DNA of 59,507 bases from Enterobacterales bacterium (GCA_003864575.1 BHES01000006.1:1-59507); one strand, 5' to 3'; positions 10,892 through 23,705 are shown, counted from the stretch's first letter. The notes: a model not told the origin generated them from the sequence alone. Numbers and translations: made by a program.

Positions 10892-11995
10892 ATGAAAAAC
10901 GTAGGTTTCGTTGGTTGGCGCGGGATGGTCGGTTCTGTACTCATGCAACGCATGATTGAAGAACGCGATTTTGACGCCATCCGCCCGGTATTTTTCTCCA
11001 CCTCGCAGCACGGTCAGGCCGCACCGGCATTTACCGGTCAGCAGGGCACTTTGCAGGACGCTTTTGACCTCGACGCACTGAGTGCGCTGGACATTATCAT
11101 CACCTGTCAGGGCGGCGATTATACCAATGAAATCTATCCAAAGCTGCGTCAAATCGGTTGGAAAGGTTATTGGATCGACGCAGCATCCTCTTTGAGAATG
11201 GAAGATGACGCGATCATTATTCTGGATCCGGTCAATAGTAAGGTAATTCATCAGGGTATCGACAAAGGTATCAAGACCTTTGCTGGCGGTAACTGTACCG
11301 TCAGCCTGATGCTGATGTCGCTCGGTGGCCTGTTCGCCAATGATCTGATCGAGTGGGCGTCCGTGGCCACCTATCAGGCGGCTTCCGGCGGCGGCGCGCG
11401 TCACATGCGCGAACTGCTGACCCAAATGGGGATGCTGCACAACAGCGTGGCGAAAGAGTTGCAGGACCCGGCTTCGGCCATTCTTGATATCGAACGTAAA
11501 GTCACCACGCTGACCCGCAGTGGCACGTTACCAACCGACAACTTTGGCGTTCCGCTGGCGGGTGGGTTGATTCCATGGATCGACAAACAGCTCGACAACG
11601 GCCAGACCAAAGAAGAGTGGAAAGGCCAGGCCGAGACGAACAAAATTCTTGGCACGTCCAGCGTTATCCCGGTTGATGGCCTGTGTGTGCGCATCGGCGC
11701 ACTGCGCTGTCACAGCCAGGCGTTTACCCTGAAGCTGAAAAAAGATATTTCCATTCCGGAAATCGAACAGATGCTGGCGAGCCATAACGACTGGGTACGT
11801 GTTATCCCGAATGACCGCGAGTTGTCGATGCGTGAACTGACGCCAGCGGCGGTGACCGGCACCATGAACACGCCGGTCGGACGCCTGCGTAAGCTGAATA
11901 TGGGGCCGCAATATCTGTCTGCGTTCACCGTGGGTGACCAACTGTTGTGGGGTGCCGCAGAGCCTTTACGCCGCATGCTGCGCATTCTGCTGTAA
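10892..11995 (+). CDS. asd: Asd, aspartate-semialdehyde dehydrogenase
   Basis: From ATG 10892 ([20 protein letters not shown]) the product is 367 residues, identical in length to E. coli Asd. The NADP-binding GWRGMVGS motif is at the N-terminus, and the catalytic cysteine is C135 in [10 protein letters not shown]. It reduces aspartyl phosphate to aspartate semialdehyde in lysine, threonine, methionine and diaminopimelate synthesis. An in-frame start at 10724 would add 56 residues from the intergenic region and is rejected. Two hairpins follow before glgB. Confidence 0.96.
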   Translation: MKNVGFVGWRGMVGSVLMQRMIEERDFDAIRPVFFSTSQHGQAAPAFTGQQGTLQDAFDLDALSALDIIITCQGGDYTNEIYPKLRQIGWKGYWIDAASSLRMEDDAIIILDPVNSKVIHQGIDKGIKTFAGGNCTVSLMLMSLGGLFANDLIEWASVATYQAASGGGARHMRELLTQMGMLHNSVAKELQDPASAILDIERKVTTLTRSGTLPTDNFGVPLAGGLIPWIDKQLDNGQTKEEWKGQAETNKILGTSSVIPVDGLCVRIGALRCHSQAFTLKLKKDISIPEIEQMLASHNDWVRVIPNDRELSMRELTPAAVTGTMNTPVGRLRKLNMGPQYLSAFTVGDQLLWGAAEPLRRMLRILL

Positions 11996-12007
11996 CCTGC
12001 AAACCTG

Positions 12008-12033
12008 AAGGGGAATTGAGACCCTATTCCCCT
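12008..12033 (+). terminator. hairpin after asd (first)
   Basis: AAGGGGAAT pairs with ATTCCCCTT around an 8-nt loop, followed by TATCCTTCT, a weak T tract. It is probably a partial terminator. Confidence 0.55.
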
Positions 12034-12048
12034 TTATCCTTCTCCAGC

Positions 12049-12076
12049 GGGGCACCAGCACGGTGTCCCGTTTTTA
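12049..12076 (+). terminator. intrinsic terminator after asd (second)
   Basis: GGGCACC pairs with GGTGTCC around AGCAC and is followed by CGTTTTTAT. This is the stronger of the two asd terminators. Confidence 0.75.
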
Positions 12077-12402
12077 TTTCACTCATCAATCACTTCATGC
12101 TGTTTGACTCTCTTCCCCAGCGCTTTTGGCTGAATTTCATTTCGTGAAAAATTCCCCGGTTTTTGCCCCCGCTTTTTGACGACTTTTGTCTATGCTTAGT
12201 AGATGACTCACTCGCTTTTGAGAAGCGCAAACAAGCACTTATTTGGAAATTGTGAGCTGGCGCGCACGATTAAGCAAGCATAAATGACATACTCATCACA
12301 GGGTCACAACAACTTCAGGTTCAAACTGAACAGACAGTAACTATTGAGCATCTGGATGATTTCATTGCACTTATTGATTTAATTAATCATAGGACGAAAT
12401 GC

Positions 12403-14589
12403 ATGTCAGTACTTCCCGATCAGCACGTTATTAATCAACTCATTTCCGGCCATTACGCTGATCCGTTTTCGCTATTGGGAATGCATTCTGTGGCAGCGGG
12501 CATCGAAGTGCGCGCACTGCTGCCGGATGCCGATCAGGTCTGGGTCATTGATGCTGATAAAGGCACCAAAGTGGCTGAACTGCGTCGTTATGACGATCGC
12601 GGTTTCTTTGTCGGGCTGATGCCCCGGCGCAAAAATCCCTTCCGCTACCGCCTCGAAGTCAGTTGGGGCGAGAATACTCAACTGATTGACGATCCTTACC
12701 GGTTTGGCACTTTGCTTCAGGAGCTGGATATCTGGCTGCTTGCCGAAGGGACGCATTTACGGCCTTATGAAAAACTGGGCGCGCATCCGCAGGTGCTGGA
12801 TGACGTTGAAGGCGTGAGTTTTGCTTTATGGGCACCGAATGCGACACGTATTTCCGTTGTCGGCGAATTCAACTTTTGGGACGGCCGCCGACACCCGATG
12901 CGCCAGCGTAGCGAAAACGGCATCTGGGAGCTGTTTATCCCCGCGGTGCGCGAAGGCCAGCTCTATAAATTCGAAGTGATTGACTGCCGGGGCAATATCT
13001 CGCTGCGCGCTGACCCTTACGCGTTTGAAGCGCAGATGCGTCCGGAAACCGCCTCGCTGGTGAGCCATCTTCCCGAAAAAGTCCCTTTCTCGGCTGAACG
13101 TAAAAAAGCCAATGCGCTGAATCAGCCGGTGTCGGTGTATGAAGTGCATTTGGGTTCCTGGCGCCGCCATACGGATGATAATTTCTGGTTAAGCTACGGT
13201 GAACTGGCCGAACAACTGGTCTCCTACGTGAAGTGGATGGGTTTTACGCATATCGAACTGATGCCGATTAACGAACACCCGTTCGACGGCAGTTGGGGCT
13301 ACCAGCCGCTCGGGATGTACGCGCCAACCCGCCGCTACGGTACACCGCAGGAGTTCAAAGCATTTATCGATGCGGCCCACAACGCCGGTCTGAATGTGAT
13401 CCTTGACTGGGTGCCGGGCCATTTTCCTAGCGATGCGCACGGTCTGGCGCAGTTCGACGGCACCGCGCTGTACGAATACGCCGACCCGCGTGAAGGCTAC
13501 CATCAGGACTGGAATACACTGATTTATAACTATGGCCGCCACGAAGTGCGTAATTATCTGGCGGGTAACGGCTTTTACTGGATTGAGCGCTATGGCATTG
13601 ACGGCCTGCGGGTTGATGCTGTGGCGTCGATGATCTATCGCGATTACAGCCGCAAACCGGGCGAGTGGATCCCCAACTATTACGGCGGCCGTGAAAACCT
13701 CGAAGCCATCTCTTTCCTGAAATATACCAATCAGACCATTGGCCGCGAACTCGACGGCGCCGTGACGCTGGCTGAAGAGTCTACGGACTATCCGGGCGTC
13801 ACCATGCCGCCGGACGCCAACGGACTGGGCTTCCATTACAAATGGAATTTGGGGTGGATGCATGACTCACTCAATTACATGCAGCTCGACCCGGTTCACC
13901 GCAAATACCATCACAACCTCATGACGTTTGGCGTGCTTTATGCCTACAGCGAAAACTTCATTTTGCCGCTTTCCCATGACGAAGTGGTACACGGCAAAGG
14001 TTCGTTGCTCGACAGAATGCCCGGCGATGCGTGGCAGAAATTTGCCAACCTGCGCGCCTATTACGGTTTTATGTGGGCGCATCCCGGTAAAAAATTGATG
14101 TTCATGGGCTGTGAATTTGCACAAGGGCGCGAGTGGGATTTCAACAAAAGCCTCGATTGGCATCTGCTGGATGACCAGAACGGCTGGCACAGCGGCGTTC
14201 AGCATTTGGTGCGGGATCTCAACCAGGTTTACCGCCAGCAGACGCCGTTGTACGAGTTGGATTTCAACCCGCGCGGCTTCGAATGGCTGGTGGTCGATGA
14301 CCACGAAAACTCGGTGTTCGCCTTCGCCCGTCGCGACGACAACGGTGACGAAATCATTGTGGTCAGTAACTTCACGCCGGTACCGCGTTATGACTACCGC
14401 ATCGGCGTAGCGCGTGCAGGGCGTTATCACGAAATCCTCAATACGGATTCGCACTTTTATCGCGGTGGCAATATTGGTAATAGCGGCGATGTTTACAGTC
14501 AGCCATTCGGCCAGCATCAGCGTGAGCACTCCATCAGCCTGACCATTCCGCCGCTATCGACAATTTATCTGCGGCGGGAAGAGCGATGA
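12403..14589 (+). CDS. glgB: GlgB, 1,4-alpha-glucan branching enzyme
   Basis: The protein has 728 residues, the E. coli length. An N-terminal carbohydrate-binding part is followed by the CBM48 domain, the GH13 barrel and a C-terminal all-beta domain. The catalytic triad sits at the E. coli positions: D405 (LRVDAV), E458 (AEES) and D526 (SHDE). It creates alpha-1,6 branches in glycogen. AGGA precedes ATG 12403. It is first of glgBXCAP and overlaps glgX by four bases (ATGA), so the two are translationally coupled. Confidence 0.97.
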   Translation: MSVLPDQHVINQLISGHYADPFSLLGMHSVAAGIEVRALLPDADQVWVIDADKGTKVAELRRYDDRGFFVGLMPRRKNPFRYRLEVSWGENTQLIDDPYRFGTLLQELDIWLLAEGTHLRPYEKLGAHPQVLDDVEGVSFALWAPNATRISVVGEFNFWDGRRHPMRQRSENGIWELFIPAVREGQLYKFEVIDCRGNISLRADPYAFEAQMRPETASLVSHLPEKVPFSAERKKANALNQPVSVYEVHLGSWRRHTDDNFWLSYGELAEQLVSYVKWMGFTHIELMPINEHPFDGSWGYQPLGMYAPTRRYGTPQEFKAFIDAAHNAGLNVILDWVPGHFPSDAHGLAQFDGTALYEYADPREGYHQDWNTLIYNYGRHEVRNYLAGNGFYWIERYGIDGLRVDAVASMIYRDYSRKPGEWIPNYYGGRENLEAISFLKYTNQTIGRELDGAVTLAEESTDYPGVTMPPDANGLGFHYKWNLGWMHDSLNYMQLDPVHRKYHHNLMTFGVLYAYSENFILPLSHDEVVHGKGSLLDRMPGDAWQKFANLRAYYGFMWAHPGKKLMFMGCEFAQGREWDFNKSLDWHLLDDQNGWHSGVQHLVRDLNQVYRQQTPLYELDFNPRGFEWLVVDDHENSVFAFARRDDNGDEIIVVSNFTPVPRYDYRIGVARAGRYHEILNTDSHFYRGGNIGNSGDVYSQPFGQHQREHSISLTIPPLSTIYLRREER

Positions 14590-16592
14590 AGAAACTCGAA
14601 ACCGGTCAGCCAGCGCCTTACGGTGCGCACTTACAATCAGGGGGCGTCAATTTTTGCCTGTTTTCAGCCCATGCGGAGAAAGTTGAACTGTGCCTGTTTG
14701 ATGCTTCCGGCAGCGAGCAGCGCCTGACGCTACCTGGCCGCACCGGCAATCTGTGGCACGGTTTTTTGCCCGACGCGAAAGCTGGTCAGCACTATGGCTA
14801 CCGTGTTTATGGCCCCTTTGAACCCGCGAAAGGGCTGCGCTTCAACCCGAAAAAACTGCTGATTGATCCCAGCGCCCGGGCGCTGGAAGGCCAGTTGCGT
14901 GACAACGCGCGGCTGAACGGTGGCATTGATGCGCCGGACGACAAGGACAGCGCGGTGGCTGCGCCGAAGTCGGTGGTAGTCAATGATAGCTTCGACTGGG
15001 GGGACGACGCACCGCCCGCCACGCCGTGGGGTGAAACGGTGATTTATGAAGCGCATGTGCGCGGGCTGACACGCCAACACCCGCACATTCCGGCGGCCTT
15101 GCGCGGCACTTATGCCGGGTTAGCACATCCGGTCATGCTCGAGTATTTACAGCATCTGGGCATCACGGCGATTGAATTATTGCCGGTGCAGCATCACGCC
15201 GACGAACCGCGCCTGCAACGCCTCGGGCTGAGTAACTACTGGGGTTACAACGTGCTGGCACCCTGCGCGGTTGAACCGAGCTATGCCAGCCGCCAGAAAG
15301 GAATTTCAGCGCTCAGTGAATTCAAAGCGGCGGTGAAAGCGCTGCATCAGGTCGGGATTGAAGTGATCCTCGACGTGGTGTTCAACCACAGCGCCGAACT
15401 GGACGTCGATGGCCCTTTCATCTCTTTTCGCGGCATTGATAACCCGAGCTGGTACTGGCTGCGCGCAGACGGCAGCGACGACAATGTTACCGGCTGCGGC
15501 AATGCGCTAAGGCTGGTGGATGATGAAACCGTTGAATGGACACTCGATTGCCTGCGTTACTGGGTGCGCGAATGTCACGTTGACGGTTTCCGCTTTGACC
15601 TCGCCACGCTTCTGGGCAGAACGCCGACGTTTACTGCTGATTCCCCCCTTTTCACGGCCATTCGCGCTGACAGCGTGCTGTCTCGCGTCAAATTGATCGC
15701 CGAACCCTGGGACATCGGTCAGGGCGGTTATCAGCTCGGCCATTTCCCGCCGCCTTTCGCGGAATGGAGTGATCTGTGGCGTGACGATATGCGCAAATTC
15801 TGGCTGCACGGTTCTCTTTCTCTCGGGCAGTTTGCCGGGCGCTTTGCCGCCTCGGCCGATCTCTTTCATCACGACGGGCGGGCGCCTCATGCCGGCATCA
15901 ATATGCTCACGGCGCACGACGGTTTTACTCTGCGCGATGTGGTGAGCTTCAACGATAAACATAACGAAGCCAACGGCGAGAATAACAGCGATGGCCACAA
16001 CGAAAACTACAGCCAGAATCACGGTGAAGAGGGGCTGAATGCGTCGGAAGAGGTACTGCGTCAGCGGCGTCTCAGCCAGCGCGCGTTGCTCGCGACGTTA
16101 TTACTGTCACAGGGCACGCCCATGCTACTGGCCGGTGACGAACACGGCAACAGCCAGTTGGGCAACAACAATGCTTACTGTCAGGACAACGCACTGACCT
16201 GGCTCGACTGGAACAGCGCCGATGACAGCCTGACCGCCTATGTGGCCGCGCTGGTGGCGTTGCGTAAAAAAATCCCCGCGCTGATGCAGGACCAATGGTG
16301 GCGCGGCGAAGGCAACGACGTCGAATGGCTCGATGCACAGGGTCAACCGATGCAGGCCGCCAACTGGGAGGCCGGGTCGCAGCAGCTGCTGCAAATCCGT
16401 CTTTCTGGCCGCTGGTTATTGGTGCTGAACGCCTCGCTGGGTGATGTCGATATGCAATTACCCGCAGGGCGCTGGCAGCCGGTTGCCCCGTTTAATTCGG
16501 TCCTGTTTGGAGAAGAACCCCAGCGTGTCAGGGATGATTTGACCTGGCGTGCCGCAGCAAAAACCCTCTGCGTGCTCCATTGCTATGAATAA
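14586..16592 (+). CDS. glgX: GlgX, glycogen debranching enzyme
   Basis: The 668-residue protein is slightly longer than E. coli GlgX. The N-terminal CBM48 is followed by the GH13 barrel with D338 (FRFDLA), E373 (AEPWD) and the aspartate of TAHDGF. It removes the short limit-dextrin branches left by glycogen phosphorylase. Its start overlaps the glgB stop. The 51-bp gap to glgC keeps it in one operon. Confidence 0.96.
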   Translation: MKKLETGQPAPYGAHLQSGGVNFCLFSAHAEKVELCLFDASGSEQRLTLPGRTGNLWHGFLPDAKAGQHYGYRVYGPFEPAKGLRFNPKKLLIDPSARALEGQLRDNARLNGGIDAPDDKDSAVAAPKSVVVNDSFDWGDDAPPATPWGETVIYEAHVRGLTRQHPHIPAALRGTYAGLAHPVMLEYLQHLGITAIELLPVQHHADEPRLQRLGLSNYWGYNVLAPCAVEPSYASRQKGISALSEFKAAVKALHQVGIEVILDVVFNHSAELDVDGPFISFRGIDNPSWYWLRADGSDDNVTGCGNALRLVDDETVEWTLDCLRYWVRECHVDGFRFDLATLLGRTPTFTADSPLFTAIRADSVLSRVKLIAEPWDIGQGGYQLGHFPPPFAEWSDLWRDDMRKFWLHGSLSLGQFAGRFAASADLFHHDGRAPHAGINMLTAHDGFTLRDVVSFNDKHNEANGENNSDGHNENYSQNHGEEGLNASEEVLRQRRLSQRALLATLLLSQGTPMLLAGDEHGNSQLGNNNAYCQDNALTWLDWNSADDSLTAYVAALVALRKKIPALMQDQWWRGEGNDVEWLDAQGQPMQAANWEAGSQQLLQIRLSGRWLLVLNASLGDVDMQLPAGRWQPVAPFNSVLFGEEPQRVRDDLTWRAAAKTLCVLHCYE

Positions 16593-16643
16593 CAACACCG
16601 CACGCACACTGGAAAGTCAGCAGAGTTATGCAAGGAGTCAGCC

Positions 16644-17921
16644 ATGAACAAAACAGAAAATAGAGATCCAGTAATGCTGGCAAGGCAGTTACCCCTGAAA
16701 TCCGTCGCGCTGATCCTGGCCGGTGGGCGGGGTTCGCGCCTTAAGGATTTAACGGCTACCCGCGCCAAGCCTGCGGTTCACTTTGGCGGCAAGTTCCGCA
16801 TCATCGACTTCGCCCTGTCGAACTGCCTTAATTCCGGCATCCGTCGTATTGGTGTGATCACACAATATCAGTCACATACGCTGGTTCAGCACATTCAGCG
16901 CGGCTGGTCGTTCCTAAATGAAGAGATGAACGAGTTCGTAGATTTACTGCCCGCACAGCAGCGCCAAAGCACAGAACACTGGTACAAGGGCACCGCCGAT
17001 GCGGTCTATCAGAACCTGGATATTATCCGTCGTTATGAAGCCGAATACGTGGTGATCCTCGCCGGTGACCACATCTACAAAATGGATTACTCGCGTATGT
17101 TGGTCGATCACGTCGAAAAGGGTGGTGAATGCACCGTCGCCTGTCTCGCCGTGCCGTTGGGCGAGGCCAGCGAGTTTGGCGTGATGGACGTCGGCGAAGA
17201 TTATCAAATCAAGAGCTTCCTTGAGAAACCGCAGAATCCACCGTCGATTCCCGGTCAACCAGACATGGCGCTGGCGAGCATGGGGGTCTACATTTTTAAT
17301 GCCGACTACCTTTTCCGCCTGCTTGAAGAGGATATGGCCAGCGAAGAATCCAGCCATGATTTCGGCAAAGACCTGCTGCCGAAAATCACCCGTGAGGGCG
17401 CAGCCTGGGCACATCCGTTCAGCCTGTCATGCGTCACGCAAAACACCGAACTGCCGCCTTACTGGCGCGATGTCGGGACGCTCGACGCCTACTGGAAAGC
17501 GAATCTGGATCTGGCTTCTGTCACGCCTGAACTGGATATGTACGACCGTTCGTGGCCGATACGCACCCATATGGAACCGCTGCCGCCCGCCAAGTTTGTG
17601 CAGGACCGTTCGGGTAGCCACGGCATGACCATGAATTCTCTGGTCGCGGGCGGCTGCATTGTTTCAGGCTCGGTAGTGGTCAATGCCGTGCTGTTCCCGC
17701 GTGTGCGGGTGAATTCGTTCTGCAATATCGATTCAACCATCCTGTTGCCGGACGTCAACGTTGGGCGTTCATGTCGGTTGCGTAAATGTGTTATCGACCG
17801 TGCCTGTCATATTCCTGAAGGTATGGTGATCGGTGAAAACGCCGACGAAGACAGTAAACGTTTTTACCGCTCAGAGGATGGAGTCGTCCTGGTGACCAGA
17901 GCGATGTTAGCGAAATTGTAA
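16644..17921 (+). CDS. glgC: GlgC, glucose-1-phosphate adenylyltransferase
   Basis: The 425-residue protein makes ADP-glucose from ATP and glucose 1-phosphate, the committed step of glycogen synthesis. The pyrophosphorylase signature [20 protein letters not shown] is near the N-terminus, the [12 protein letters not shown] and [14 protein letters not shown] blocks follow, and the C-terminal left-handed beta-helix begins at about residue 310. E. coli GlgC is allosterically controlled by fructose 1,6-bisphosphate and AMP. AAGGAG precedes ATG 16644. A gap of 128 bp separates it from glgA. Confidence 0.97.
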   Translation: MNKTENRDPVMLARQLPLKSVALILAGGRGSRLKDLTATRAKPAVHFGGKFRIIDFALSNCLNSGIRRIGVITQYQSHTLVQHIQRGWSFLNEEMNEFVDLLPAQQRQSTEHWYKGTADAVYQNLDIIRRYEAEYVVILAGDHIYKMDYSRMLVDHVEKGGECTVACLAVPLGEASEFGVMDVGEDYQIKSFLEKPQNPPSIPGQPDMALASMGVYIFNADYLFRLLEEDMASEESSHDFGKDLLPKITREGAAWAHPFSLSCVTQNTELPPYWRDVGTLDAYWKANLDLASVTPELDMYDRSWPIRTHMEPLPPAKFVQDRSGSHGMTMNSLVAGGCIVSGSVVVNAVLFPRVRVNSFCNIDSTILLPDVNVGRSCRLRKCVIDRACHIPEGMVIGENADEDSKRFYRSEDGVVLVTRAMLAKL

Positions 17922-17999
17922 AAAATAAATCAGGCAGTTCCAGAGATCCGGGACGGTGCAACAGGGAAAGTGTTGACGTCTGACCCGATAATTTTTGCT

Positions 18000-18029
18000 C
18001 ACCATCCCGGTAATGATCCCGTGATGGTG
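18000..18029 (+). other. hairpin in the glgC-glgA gap
   Basis: CACCATC (18000-18006) pairs with GATGGTG (18023-18029). No T tract follows, so it is not a clear terminator. It lies 20 bp before glgA and may influence its translation or RNA stability. Confidence 0.35.
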
Positions 18030-18049
18030 ATGATAATTCAGGAGCGCGA

Positions 18050-19486
18050 ATGCAGGTTTTACATGTTTGTTCAGAGCTGTTTCCCCTGTTAAAAACCGGA
18101 GGGCTTGCTGACGTCGCGGGTGCGCTTCCCGCCGCTCAGATAGCGGGGGGGACAGACGTACGCGTACTGATCCCGGCCTTCCCCGATATCAAACGGGGCA
18201 TCGGAGAAACGCACATTGTTGGCCACCTTGATACGTTCGCCGGACACGTGACGCTGCGCTACGGCGTATTTCAGGGCGTAGGGATTTACATCATTGATGT
18301 GCCTGGGCTGTACGACCGTCCTGGCAGCCCGTATCACGATCAATCGTCTTTTGCTTACCCGGATAACCATCTGCGCTTTGCCCTGCTGAGCTGGATGGCG
18401 GCGGAACTGGGAAGCGGCTTTGACGGCATGTGGAAGCCGGACATTATCCAGTCGCATGACTGGCACGCCGGGCTGACGGCAGCCTATGTGCGTTCGCGTC
18501 ATATTCCGGTCAAAACTGTCTTCACCGTCCACAATCTGGCTTTTCAGGGGTTGTTCGACAGCTACCATTTGCAGCATCTCCAGATCCCGTTTGAGTTCTT
18601 CCAAATGCATGGCCTGGAGTTCTACGGGCAGATTTCATACCTAAAAGCCGGGTTGTTCTATTCAGACCACATCACGACCGTCAGCCCAACCTATGCCAAC
18701 GAGATCACTCGTCCTGAGTTCGGTTATGGAATGGAGGCGTTGCTGCTGGCACGTGAACGCGAAGGGCGGCTGACGGGTATTCTTAATGGCGTGGATGAGG
18801 CTATCTGGCAGCCGCGCGACGACGTATTATTATCAGCACGCTATGACGTTGATGACCTGCGTTCGAAGATGATCAACAAAGCCTATCTGCAACGGGCGAT
18901 GGGACTGGACGTGGACGACTCGCGACTGGTGTTCGCCGTGGTGAGCCGTCTGACCAACCAGAAAGGGTTGGATCTGGTACTTGAAGCATTGCCGGACCTG
19001 CTGGAACGCGGCGGTCAACTGGCGGTGCTTGGCGCGGGTGACGCGGTGCTTCAGCAGGCGTTTCTGGCGGCGGCGGCGGATAATCCGGGCCAGGTGGGCG
19101 TGCAGCTTGGCTATCACGAGGCGTTCTCGCACCGCATTATCGGTGGTGCAGACGTCATTATGGTGCCGAGTCGTTTCGAACCCTGTGGGTTAACCCAGCT
19201 TTATGGATTGAAATATGGCACGTTACCGCTGGTACGCCGCACTGGCGGACTGGCCGATACGGTGGTGGACTGCGCGCTGGAGAATCTGGCCGACGGCACC
19301 GCCAGCGGATTTGTGTTTGAAGAGGCGAACGGGAAATCGTTAGCCAGTGCTATTCGTCGTGCCTTCGTACTGTGGAGCAGGCCAAAGCACTGGCGTCACG
19401 TACAGCGTCACGCGATGGGCTTGGACTTCGGCTGGCAGGTCGCGGCTCAGGCCTATCTGTCACTTTATCAACGCTTGCTGCCATAA
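18050..19486 (+). CDS. glgA: GlgA, glycogen synthase (ADP-glucose)
   Basis: The 478-residue GT5 glycosyltransferase has the ADP-glucose-binding K15-T-G-G motif at the N-terminus and E377 in the C-terminal [11 protein letters not shown] motif, both at the E. coli positions. It elongates alpha-1,4-glucan chains. GGAGCG precedes ATG 18050. It is fourth of the five-gene glg operon. Confidence 0.97.
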   Translation: MQVLHVCSELFPLLKTGGLADVAGALPAAQIAGGTDVRVLIPAFPDIKRGIGETHIVGHLDTFAGHVTLRYGVFQGVGIYIIDVPGLYDRPGSPYHDQSSFAYPDNHLRFALLSWMAAELGSGFDGMWKPDIIQSHDWHAGLTAAYVRSRHIPVKTVFTVHNLAFQGLFDSYHLQHLQIPFEFFQMHGLEFYGQISYLKAGLFYSDHITTVSPTYANEITRPEFGYGMEALLLAREREGRLTGILNGVDEAIWQPRDDVLLSARYDVDDLRSKMINKAYLQRAMGLDVDDSRLVFAVVSRLTNQKGLDLVLEALPDLLERGGQLAVLGAGDAVLQQAFLAAAADNPGQVGVQLGYHEAFSHRIIGGADVIMVPSRFEPCGLTQLYGLKYGTLPLVRRTGGLADTVVDCALENLADGTASGFVFEEANGKSLASAIRRAFVLWSRPKHWRHVQRHAMGLDFGWQVAAQAYLSLYQRLLP

Positions 19487-19526
19487 AGATTGAGAAGCGG
19501 CATTATTGGATTGGGAACGCAACGCT

Positions 19527-21974
19527 ATGACTTCACCCTTTAATTACACTTCGCCGACCGTCAGTGTTGAAGCGCTGAAACATTCCATTGCCTATAAACT
19601 GATGTTTATTATCGGCAAAGATCCCTCGATTGCCACTCAGCATGACTGGCTGAACGCCACGCTGTTTGCCGTGCGTGACCGCATGGTGGAACGCTGGTTA
19701 CGCTCCAACCGGGCGCAAGCCTCGCAGGACGTACGGCAGGTTTATTATCTGTCGATGGAGTTTCTGATTGGGCGCACGTTGTCGAATGCATTACTGTCGA
19801 TGGGCATCTACGATGACATTAGGCAGGCGCTCGATGAAATGGGTTTTGACCTTGAAGAGCTGATTAATGAAGAGAATGACCCTGGCCTCGGCAACGGCGG
19901 TTTGGGGCGTCTGGCGGCCTGTTTCCTTGATTCACTGGCGACCCTTGCGCTGCCGGGGCGGGGTTACGGCATCCGCTACGAATACGGCATGTTCGCGCAA
20001 AACATCATCAACGGTGAGCAGAAAGAGTCACCGGATTACTGGCTGGAATACGGCAACCCCTGGGAGTTCCAGCGTCATAACACCCGCTACAAAGTGCGTT
20101 TCGGCGGCCGTCTACAACATGAAGGGGCGAAAACCCGCTGGCTGGAAACCGAAGAAGTTATTGCCTGCGCCTATGATCAGATCATCCCCGGTTTTGACAC
20201 CGATGCCACCAACACGCTGCGGCTGTGGGGCGCGCAGGCCAGTAATGAAATCAACCTCGGCAAATTTAATCAGGGTGATTACTTTGCGGCGGTGGAAGAT
20301 AAAAACCATTCCGAGAACGTTTCGCGGGTACTTTACCCGGATGACTCTACTTACTCAGGCCGTGAACTGCGCCTGCGTCAGGAGTATTTCCTGGTCTCCG
20401 CCACCGTGCAGGACATTCTCAACCGCCATTACGTCACCCATCATACCTATGAGAATTTGGCCGATAAGATTGCCATTCACCTCAATGATACCCATCCGGT
20501 GCTCTCCATTCCTGAGCTGCTGCGCCTGCTGATTGACGAGCATAAATTCGACTGGGATAAAGCCTGGGAATGCGTGAGCAAGGTGTTTTCCTATACCAAC
20601 CATACGTTGATGAGCGAAGCGCTGGAAACCTGGCCGGTAGATATGATCGGTAAAATTTTGCCGCGGCATTTGGAGATTATCTTCCAGATTAACGATCACT
20701 TCCTCAAAGAGGTGGCGGTGCGGGTGCCGAATGACAGCGGTATTTTGTCGCGCGTGTCGATCATCGATGAACAGAATGGCCGCAAGGTCCGTATGGCGTG
20801 GCTGGCGGTGATCGCCAGTCATAAAGTCAACGGCGTCTCGGCGCTGCACTCCGAATTGATGGTACAGTCGCTGTTTGCTGATTTTGCCACCGTGTACCCA
20901 GACCGTTTCTGCAACAAAACCAACGGTGTGACGCCGCGTCGCTGGCTGGGGCTGGCCAATAAACCGCTGTCGAAAGTGCTGGATGAGGCCATTGGCCATA
21001 ACTGGCGCACCGATCTGAGCCAGCTGGAAGAGCTGAAACAGAACATTGACTACCCGAGCTTCCTTGAGGCGCTGCGCAAGGCCAAACTGGAGAACAAAAA
21101 ACGGCTGGCGATTTACATCGCGCAGAAACTCGATGTGGTGGTTGACCCCAAAAGCCTGTTCGACGTGCAGATCAAACGTATTCACGAATACAAACGCCAA
21201 CTGATGAACGTGCTGCATGTGATCACCCGCTACAACCGCATTATTGAAGATCCTGATGCAGGCTGGGTGCCGCGCACGGTGATCTTTGCGGGTAAGGCGG
21301 CCTCGGCCTATTATGCTGCTAAGCAGATTATCCGCTTGATCAACGACGTCGCCAGCGTGATCAACAACGATCCGCGGGTGCGTGACAAACTCAAAGTGGT
21401 ATTTATTCCAAACTACAGCGTCAGTCTGGCGCAGATGATCATTCCGGCCGCTGATCTCTCCGAGCAGATTTCTCTGGCAGGTACTGAAGCCTCAGGGACC
21501 AGCAATATGAAATTTGCCCTTAACGGCGCGCTGACCATCGGCACGCTGGACGGGGCCAACGTTGAAATGCTCGAACACGTCGGAGAAGAGAACATCTTTA
21601 TCTTCGGCAACACCACGCCGCAGGTCGAGCAGCTGCGCCGCGATGGCTATAATTCTCATACCTACTACGAGCAGGACGCCGAACTGCATCAGGTACTGAC
21701 CCAGATCGCCACCGGCGTCTTCAGCCCCGGCGAGCCGAAGCGCTACAGTAATCTGTTCGACACGCTGGTGAACCTCGGTGACCACTATCAGGTGCTGGCG
21801 GATTACCGCAGTTACGTCGATATGCAGGACAAAGTTGACGAGGTGTATAAAGAGCCGGAAGAGTGGACGCGCCGCACGCTGCTTAATATTGCCAACATGG
21901 GCTATTTCTCCTCTGACCGTACCATTCAGGAGTATGCCGACGAGATCTGGAACATTAAGCCGATTAAGCTGTAG
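19527..21974 (+). CDS. glgP: GlgP, glycogen phosphorylase
   Basis: From ATG 19527 ([20 protein letters not shown]) the product is 815 residues, the E. coli length; the in-frame TTG at 19506 is less likely. It is a GT35 phosphorylase with the N-terminal [12 protein letters not shown] block and the pyridoxal-phosphate lysine K662 in [11 protein letters not shown]. It releases glucose 1-phosphate from glycogen. It is the last gene of glgBXCAP and is followed by a strong terminator. A paralogue, malP, lies at 34492. Confidence 0.97.
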   Translation: MTSPFNYTSPTVSVEALKHSIAYKLMFIIGKDPSIATQHDWLNATLFAVRDRMVERWLRSNRAQASQDVRQVYYLSMEFLIGRTLSNALLSMGIYDDIRQALDEMGFDLEELINEENDPGLGNGGLGRLAACFLDSLATLALPGRGYGIRYEYGMFAQNIINGEQKESPDYWLEYGNPWEFQRHNTRYKVRFGGRLQHEGAKTRWLETEEVIACAYDQIIPGFDTDATNTLRLWGAQASNEINLGKFNQGDYFAAVEDKNHSENVSRVLYPDDSTYSGRELRLRQEYFLVSATVQDILNRHYVTHHTYENLADKIAIHLNDTHPVLSIPELLRLLIDEHKFDWDKAWECVSKVFSYTNHTLMSEALETWPVDMIGKILPRHLEIIFQINDHFLKEVAVRVPNDSGILSRVSIIDEQNGRKVRMAWLAVIASHKVNGVSALHSELMVQSLFADFATVYPDRFCNKTNGVTPRRWLGLANKPLSKVLDEAIGHNWRTDLSQLEELKQNIDYPSFLEALRKAKLENKKRLAIYIAQKLDVVVDPKSLFDVQIKRIHEYKRQLMNVLHVITRYNRIIEDPDAGWVPRTVIFAGKAASAYYAAKQIIRLINDVASVINNDPRVRDKLKVVFIPNYSVSLAQMIIPAADLSEQISLAGTEASGTSNMKFALNGALTIGTLDGANVEMLEHVGEENIFIFGNTTPQVEQLRRDGYNSHTYYEQDAELHQVLTQIATGVFSPGEPKRYSNLFDTLVNLGDHYQVLADYRSYVDMQDKVDEVYKEPEEWTRRTLLNIANMGYFSSDRTIQEYADEIWNIKPIKL

Positions 21975-21991
21975 CGGGAAAGTTGATATGA

Positions 21992-22017
21992 AAAAGGCAT
22001 CCGATTGGATGCCTTTT
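21992..22017 (+). terminator. terminator of the glg operon
   Basis: AAAAGGCATCC pairs with GGATGCCTTTT around GATT, a classic intrinsic terminator usable in both directions. Confidence 0.9.
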
Positions 22018-22020
22018 GTA

Positions 22021-22143
<123 letters not shown>

Positions 22144-22159
22144 TAGCGTGGGTGATAAA

Positions 22160-23671
22160 TCAAGACGCCAGCGACAGCGTTTTCTTCTGCTGCTTATGGG
22201 TTGCCAGCCATTCGGTGACGCGCTGTTGCTGGGCTTTGTCCAGCCACATGCCGAGTTTGGTGCGCCGCCAGATAGCGTCGTCCAACTCGATAACCCACTC
22301 TTTTTCAACCAGATAGCGCAATTCTGCTTCGTACAAGCCGTGACCGAAATCTTCGCCCAGCGACTCCAAGCTGGTGGCATCAGCGATAAACAACTCGGTC
22401 TGGCTGCCGTAAGTATGGGTATAGCGACGGGCCAGCGATTCCGGCAACCATTTGAAGCGGTTGCGCAGATTGGCGGCGTAAGTCTCGCGATCTCCACCCA
22501 GTTTTCCACCCGGCAGTACGGCATTTTTGGTCCATGCCGGACCGGCTTTCGGGTAGTACTTAGTCAGTTTTTCCAGCGCGTGTTCGGCCAGTTTACGGTA
22601 GGTGGTGAGCTTGCCGCCAAAGACTGACAGCAGCGGTGCCTTACCCTCCTGATCGTGAACATCCAGCGTGTAATCGCGGGTGACCGCCTGCGGAGAATCA
22701 GACTCATCATCACACAGCGGACGCACGCCGGAGTAGCTCCAGACGATATCCTCAGTGGTCAGCTGCTTCTTAAAGTGATCGTTGTACACTTTAAGCAGGT
22801 AGCGGGTCTCGTTATCATCGATTTTCACATCTTTCGGATCGCCGTGATATTCCACGTCGGTGGTGCCGATGATCGAGAACTCATCCAGCCATGGGATCAC
22901 AAACACAATACGGTGGTCTTCGTTTTGCAGAATATAAGCCTGCGGCTGATTGTGGGCGCGCGGTACCACAATGTGGCTGCCTTTGATCAAACGGATACCG
23001 TAAGGCGATTTCAGCTTCAGTCCGTCGTCGAAGAAATGTTTAACCCATGGACCGGTGGCATTCACCAGACCTTTGGCACGCCAGGTGAAGGTTTTGCCGG
23101 TATCGATCTCTTCGGCTTCCACCATCCACAGCCCGTCTTCACGCCAGGCGCGGGTCACGCGGGTGCGGGTACGGACTTCGCCGCCGCGTTCTTCCACTTC
23201 CTGAGCGTTCAGTACCACTAAACGCGCATCATCGACCCAGCAGTCGGAATATTCGAAGCCTTTGGTCAGCTCAGGTTTCAGCACGGAATCCGCACCGAAT
23301 TTCAGTCCTTTACTGGAGGGTAAACTGGTGCGTTTACCCAAATGGTCATACATAAACAGGCCGATGCGGATCATCCAGGCCGGGCGCAGGTGCGGCTGAT
23401 GCGGCAGGCGGAAGCGCATCGGGAATGCGATGTGTGGCGCAAGGCGCAGCAGGACTTCGCGTTCGGCCAGTGCTTCACTGACCAGGCGGAATTCGTAGTG
23501 TTCAAGATAGCGCAAGCCACCGTGAATCAACTTTGAACTGGCCGAAGACGTTGCGCTGGCCAAGTCTTGCGCTTCCAGCAGCAGAACGGACAGCCCACGG
23601 CCAGCCGCATCCGCAGCGATGCCGGTACCATTAATACCGCCACCGATTACGATCAAGTCTTTGGTTTCCAC
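22160..23671 (-). CDS. glpD: GlpD, aerobic glycerol-3-phosphate dehydrogenase
   Basis: The 503-residue flavoprotein has the FAD-binding GGGINGTGIAADAAGRG at the N-terminus and the family blocks SSKLIHGGLRYLEH and LLSVFGGKLTTYRKLAE. It oxidises glycerol 3-phosphate to dihydroxyacetone phosphate at the inner membrane and passes electrons to ubiquinone. It is read away from glpR and toward glgP. A possible GlpR half-operator lies upstream at 23706-23726. Confidence 0.96.
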   Translation of the reverse strand: METKDLIVIGGGINGTGIAADAAGRGLSVLLLEAQDLASATSSASSKLIHGGLRYLEHYEFRLVSEALAEREVLLRLAPHIAFPMRFRLPHQPHLRPAWMIRIGLFMYDHLGKRTSLPSSKGLKFGADSVLKPELTKGFEYSDCWVDDARLVVLNAQEVEERGGEVRTRTRVTRAWREDGLWMVEAEEIDTGKTFTWRAKGLVNATGPWVKHFFDDGLKLKSPYGIRLIKGSHIVVPRAHNQPQAYILQNEDHRIVFVIPWLDEFSIIGTTDVEYHGDPKDVKIDDNETRYLLKVYNDHFKKQLTTEDIVWSYSGVRPLCDDESDSPQAVTRDYTLDVHDQEGKAPLLSVFGGKLTTYRKLAEHALEKLTKYYPKAGPAWTKNAVLPGGKLGGDRETYAANLRNRFKWLPESLARRYTHTYGSQTELFIADATSLESLGEDFGHGLYEAELRYLVEKEWVIELDDAIWRRTKLGMWLDKAQQQRVTEWLATHKQQKKTLSLAS

Positions 23672-23705
23672 GTCATCTTCCTCCAGATGTTCGAAATAGC
23701 TCTTT

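Larger units (their letters stand above)
11996..12402. other. gene-free interval between asd and glgB
   Basis: The first 80 bp hold two terminator-like hairpins; the remaining 320 bp should carry the glg promoter(s). TGTGA at 12251-12255 lacks a good second CRP half. I see no small gene. Confidence 0.5.

Noticed and set aside
12251..12266. CRP site before glgB
   Set aside because: TGTGA is present but the second half (GCGCA) is poor.
20355..21218. Open frame (287 codons) on the minus strand opposite glgP
   Set aside because: It is a shadow of glgP codon use without a recognisable domain or ribosome site.
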